From assembly GCA_000310025.1 (NCBI GenBank), contig FN649755.1, positions 1,384,283 to 1,446,359 on the forward strand: a DNA stretch of 62,077 nucleotides. The letters are read 5' to 3'. The notes under the pieces were generated by a model, which was not told the origin of the DNA, did not search any database, and saw only the letters and a program-made list of their open reading frames with translations. Origin of the DNA: Ectocarpus siliculosus. Lineage: Eukaryota > Sar > Phaeophyceae > Ectocarpales > Ectocarpaceae. Every line of letters starts with the position of its first letter. Position 1 is the stretch's first letter. The translations under genes and the position numbers were made by a program. This document shows positions 57,767 through 62,077 of the stretch, one piece after another.

Positions 57767-60700
57767 CTAAACGCGGAACGCGACAAGAGGCCTGCGTGTC
57801 GTCTTAGCGGCGCCCGGGGGAGCCTCCGTCTCGGACTCCGACTTCGACGACAACGGCGGCGGCGAGCTGGTGCGTCCCACGAACGCTGCCACGGAAGAGG
57901 CAGCGAGGTTGCGGCGGGAGCGGGAGAGGGCCGCCTGGCGGCCTTCGAACCAGCTAGCTCCCCGCTTCAATGGCGCCGGCATCTGCAAAGGAAAAAAATG
58001 ATGGCACGTGTCGGTTGGGGGGGGGGGGGGGGGGCATACTCATGTTTTGCATGCCGTAGCGGTTAGCTCATTAGCCACGCGTCCTGGAAAGGATGGGGCG
58101 AAAGGAAAAACGGAAAGGGAGCGGGGGGGTACAGGGATTCGGGGGGGCGCGTTCCACACCAAATTCGTCGGAGCGGCAAACCTAGGCAGAACGGGAATGG
58201 GCTGTCGGGAGGCGTTTCCAGTCTTCCACATTGGATGGGTCGTCGTCTTTCCGGACCAGGTGATTCTGATAGCCAGTGGAAGAAAAAGCCTGTGCGGCCG
58301 GAATATGCTAGAAAAGAAAATTCCCATATGCATACGAACTTGTTTCGCCAACGAATCGCCACGATCTCAGCGTCGCGAAACCAATGCGTGCTTGCCCCAC
58401 TCCTCCCGTAACCCTACGTTTAGCGACCGGGTGGGATGCCGGAAACTGAAGGGCAGCATGAATGTGCAACTCTGCCTGCTACCCGCTTTGACCTATAGGT
58501 GTAACGAAGAGTCACTTTTTGCCCAGCTAAAAAAGCACCTGCCACGCGGAAGTGTTGTGCTAGCGATTTCCACTGAATTACAAGGCGTACCAGCAGCCGA
58601 TCGCCGCCCCAAACGTAGGGTTGGTGATTTCGCACATGAAGCCCATCACCAAAACTTAGGCCCGCCCTGGCAAGGCGTGACTATGATCTCGCGCCAGTTC
58701 GGTCTCAAAGTCAGACTGTGGATGCCGGTGGTCGTTTCCGGCTTGGGCGCTTGGACGCCGACCGCCGAAGATCCCGCTTGGTTCGACATTTGCGCCCAAT
58801 ACGAAAACGGACTTCCACAAAACACTTCCCAGGTTCTAAATACCGGTTTCGCCCATGCTTCACCCGAGGGCATCAGTTTCGACCGCCCACTGAATCGTGC
58901 GGGTGCTGTTACCTCCGCTTCACCACTACGGAGTGGATCCCCGTTCAAAGCAGGTGGTTGTTTGAAACCAACCAAAAAAAGCGGAGCCGCAAAAACACAA
59001 TAAAAATAGATGAAAATCGAACACTCGCACGGCGTAACAAGGGAATCAATCAGTGAAAAATGGTACGGAACAAAACCACGCAAGTCCGTTTCATACAACA
59101 AGAGGCTCACGACAGACAGCCCGTCAGCTAAACTCAGGGCCTGAAGTACGTTCCAGAGACAGGGAACAGAGATGGGGTTGGATCTTCCGTCGAGGGTGTA
59201 AATCATTGGTGTAAAAAGCGGTTCTACATGGCGAGTGTTCAAATTGGAAAAAACAAGACTAAAACGTAGGAAGAAAACATAATCGGAAAGTCAACGTTCC
59301 AGTTGGTGGCTCCAAAGGTTGGTTCGGTTGGCGACTTCACAACCTCCTCAATCAGAATCTCGACACAGCGTTGAGCGAGGAAGATTGTCTCACATGTCTC
59401 GCTTAACACGGCGTGACAAAGAAGGGGATACAAATACTTTCTATTCGCATGCACGAACAGGGACAAGGAGGAACAGCGAACTCCTTCTCGCCCTAAGGAA
59501 AGACAAGGGCCTGCACCGCAGAGAAAAGAAGAAAACAAAATGTGCCCTACCTTGTGGGTGACCCCGGCAGTTGTGTCCATGATAAATGGCCATTTACACA
59601 CACCCCACGTTTTCACTCGTTACCAAGTTCGAACAAAAACAAACCGGTTCATCTCCATCCCGGATCGACTTATGAATACAACAATCCCACCAGTGAACGA
59701 AATAAAAAAGATGACTATATGGGAAGATCACAAGCAATTAGCATAGCACAGTTTGACTTGTTCGTAATTTTCATTGTTACCTCCGCCCCGAGAGAAGCCA
59801 CGGCGTTGGTCGCGAACGAGAGGAGAAAGAAGGCCGGCAGTACCGACAGGTCCAGGCCACCGATCGTCAGGTTAAGCCTGCGACGGAAAACAGAAGGTGG
59901 TGGTGATTGGACGGCGTAGCTGTTGTCATCCTATGACCTCGCAACCCGACAATACCGGGACGGAGCGGTATGCCGGGGTTTCGCCGGCGCAGGCGACGTT
60001 TCACAAGGATAGACCGGAAGCTGGTAATGCGATGGGGGGGGGGGGTGTACTCATAGTCGTGCATGCCGTTAGACCATTGACCTCGCATCCCTACAAAGCC
60101 GGGACGGAGCACGCCGGGTTCTCATGCGATGGGGGGGGGGTTGACCAAAACTTTCACTCCTACGGTTACCGAAGAGGTGTGGTGCGCGCTCTGAAGGACG
60201 CCACTAGACATCAACGTGTCCCGGAGCGCACAAGGATGTGTGTGGGAGTCGGCATTACCGGTTGTCCTTAGGGCCATAGGACCTATTCCAATCCTCTACG
60301 GTGGTGGTCCCGATATACTGCGGCCCCGAGCAGTGCGGGTCCTGATACAGCGCAGAAACGTCTTTATGGGATTTTGCTTGTACCATACTAGAATCTGTAT
60401 TCCCAAAACACTCAATAGTGCGGTGTCCCGATATGCAGTACCGCGGTTGTTTCGTTTCGCCACTACATGGCGGTATATCGGGACCACCACTGTGCCACAC
60501 AGGGGCGACGGGGCAGGCCGGGTTACCGCCCGGCGGACCGGTTGGCACAACGTGGATCGCCCCCTGAGGGCGACTCGTGCTGCTGAGGTGTTTGAAAGAG
60601 GGCGAGGCGCGCCACAAATCCCAGTCACCCATGACGAGGCAGACTTAGACACACGCGTGCCCCACAATCATTCTTGCGCGCACTTGTGTGCCACAAGCAA

Positions 60701-62039
60701 GCAAGCCTATCGCAACGGGCGATCACCGAGACCTGTCCCACCGCCCACCGTTCGCCAGAAATCTTCTCCCACGGAGGCTACCACAGCGCTCGCCGTGATC
60801 TGAAGCAATCAGTACGTATTATATATCATGGGCGTGAATGGTCCAGGTCGTTACTTCCACAGAAAATAGCGAGAGGAGGAAGCGGTGAATCCTTGGAAAA
60901 TACTTTGTCGTCGAAACTCGTCTAAATCCAGTTCCTTGTTGCCGTGCAATTTTGCGCCCATGGTTTGGCTTACAGTATTTGGGAAAACAAATACACATTA
61001 GACTCCCCGAAGCCACTGCACGCAAAGGCAGAGAGCAGTTACGGGGGACGAAGAAAACAAAAGGCAATACAACCATCGTACCTTCGGAATGCGTTGAGGT
61101 AGGGGTCGGTGAGAAGGTACACCGGCTCCAAGGCTTGCACACCTTGAAGCTACGAGATACCAAGAAGTTGATATTTACGCAAGTGCCGGGAAGACATGGA
61201 CGGGAGAGTCAACAGCGAGAGGAGATAGATGCTAACGGAGGTACAAAGCGGGCAACGGCCGAGCCACGGGAGGAGATACATCGGGAGGGTGGGGAGCTAA
61301 GAACGTGAGGCTCACATGAGCGATCAATTCTAGAAATTGGCCACAAGCAGGCGCTCAGTCAAGTAGCCTAAAAACCTACTTGGGCACTGTCGGGGTACTC
61401 AACAGCGAAACAAAGAACCGAGCCTCAGCCCGAGCGAAAAGCTTCCAAGCGCGAGCACTAACAGTAGTGCCGGCGCTCGGTTAGACCACAGACCACATTC
61501 GTCTGGACCTTGCTCCAAGGTATCAAAACCCAAACCGTGAGAAACCGAGGACGACTTTGCGAGCACTGTTAAGAACCCAACACTAAAACCAAATCTATAG
61601 CGGCCATTTTTCCGCACAAGCCTCCATAGGAATACAGAATCCCAGCCTCCGTCGAAACTAGAGGTTTTTAAGCGCGGGCGCTTGCTGTACACATCGACAA
61701 CAACAAAAAATAAACATGAGTGAAACGCTAATCTGTGGATCGATAAGGACTTGATTGGACCCTGAAGAACAACCAGATTAGCAATAGAACCCCAACAGAA
61801 CCCCCTAGAACACGATGGAACCCAATAGAACACGATAAAACCAAATAGATCACCCTAAAACACCAAAACACCTGCGGCACCCAGGAGAGCAGGACACGGC
61901 CGGTGATGAGCAGGTTGTAGATGCTGAGGAAGTTGAGCACCCCTCCGACGACCACTTCGCTGGTGAAAGAGTCTCCAGGGAGGGCGGCCGCCACGCAGCT
62001 GTACCGGCCCTGCACCGGGCTGATGTGAGGTTGCGCTTT
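57767..62039 (-). CDS. YggT/YlmG family membrane protein, 3' part (plastid-type)
   Basis: Four exons fit on the minus strand with agreeing phases: 62039-61872 (SIYNLLITGRVLLSWVPQ), 61149-61082 (LEPVYLLTDPYLNAFR), 59877-59781 (IGGLDLSVLPAFFLLSF) and 57982-57767 (Ser/Pro-rich tail ending RRPLVAFRV, stop). The first three carry the signature order of the family: a hydrophobic helix ending in R-x-LLSW-P, then the DPYLN-x-FR motif, then GG-LDLS-P followed by a second helix. YlmG proteins in plastids and cyanobacteria help in cytochrome b6f and thylakoid or nucleoid organisation; that role is family knowledge, not shown here. Donors are CAG/GTGTTT, AG/GTACGA and GAG/GTAACA. The tail exon is less certain: without splicing at GTAACA the protein would end 16 residues later. 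The N terminus, with any transit peptide, lies beyond the right edge. Confidence 0.88.
58008..59003 (+). other. 331-codon open frame opposite an intron of the YggT gene
   Basis: This is one of the longest stop-free frames in the window but lies antisense inside intron 3 of the YggT/YlmG gene and starts in a poly-G tract. No domain, repeat or membrane segment is recognised, and the residue mix is rich in Arg, Cys, Ser and Pro in no pattern. It could be an intronic mobile-element remnant; I do not call it a gene. Confidence 0.2.
60020..60140. repeat. Poly-G tracts with repeated flanking sequence
   Basis: cgatggggggggg occurs at 60031 and 60129. The stretch tcatagtcgtgcatgccgtt after the first tract resembles tcatgttttgcatgccgtag after the poly-G at 58017-58034. 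Separately, gacctcgcaacccgacaata at 59936 is repeated as gacctcgcatccctacaaag at 60079. These may be pieces of one small dispersed repeat within introns of the YggT gene. Confidence 0.45.
60298..60493. mobile_element. Small inverted-repeat (MITE-like) element, 196 bp
   Basis: The left terminus ACGGTGGTGGTCCCGATATA (from 60298) is matched by the inverted right terminus ending at 60493, with 21 of 23 bases paired. A third related word, tgtcccgatatgcagtaccg, lies inside near 60424. The element sits in intron 2 of the YggT/YlmG gene. I see no clear target duplication. Confidence 0.6.
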
Positions 62040-62077
62040 CTGATGGGCATGGTGTTGGGGGGGGGGGGGGGAGGGGA

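Overview
This is nuclear DNA of a multicellular-type eukaryote with long introns, most probably a brown alga of the Ectocarpus kind. The inference rests on tandem FNIP-type 22-residue repeats (FNQPI...WPDSL), introns of roughly 0.1-2.8 kb with pyrimidine-rich GCAG or TCAG acceptors, a plastid-type YggT/YlmG gene in small exons, TTAGGG-type interstitial repeats, many CAG/GCA microsatellites and a heavy load of nested transposons. No prokaryotic operons, rRNA genes or CRISPR arrays are present. Most long open frames are not genes, so real genes were rebuilt exon by exon from splice sites and phase agreement.

Layout. 0-0.25 kb: a probable last exon of a gene entering from the left. 0.25-4.9 kb: no confident gene; a short tandem repeat, a long hairpin and decayed coding-like sequence. 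4.9-11.5 kb: an uncharacterised ~0.6-kb dispersed repeat split by two insertions, a 1.17-kb terminal-inverted-repeat element packed with 42-bp palindromic units and a complete 4.76-kb LTR retrotransposon with a gag remnant and no visible pol. An uninterrupted copy of the same repeat lies at 23.7-24.3 kb and serves as the empty site for both insertions. 12.8-14.1 kb: remnants of a helix-turn-helix transposase element and of a Helitron-like protein.

17.0-20.9, 25.9-30.7 and 48.1-52.4 kb: three same-strand members of one FNIP-repeat gene family. Each has a 37-nt first exon encoding 12 codons plus one base, one or two copies of a ~62-codon cassette exon that is phase 1 at both ends, and a long last exon carrying a conserved N-terminal region and 9-14 FNIP repeats. 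Member 1 has a GC splice donor and a Trp-to-stop change; members 2 and 3 are open throughout and carry a duplicated cassette exon. Modular symmetric exons, tandem repeats, flank homology and a dead paralogue resemble a rapidly evolving receptor-like family, but the function is unknown.

32-35.3 kb: small tandem arrays and an interstitial telomere-like tract. 35.55-43.69 kb: a minus-strand gene of unknown function rebuilt as at least seven exons. Its first intron holds a piggyBac-like non-autonomous element with TTAA flanks; one exon has an in-frame TGA, and a 100-N gap inside the gene is flanked by inverted copies of one of its exons. 44.0-45.6 kb: a ~170-bp satellite. 53.0-53.9 kb: a GGCGGTA-rich degenerate repeat. 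57.77-62.04 kb: the 3' part of a minus-strand YggT/YlmG family gene, running off the right edge.
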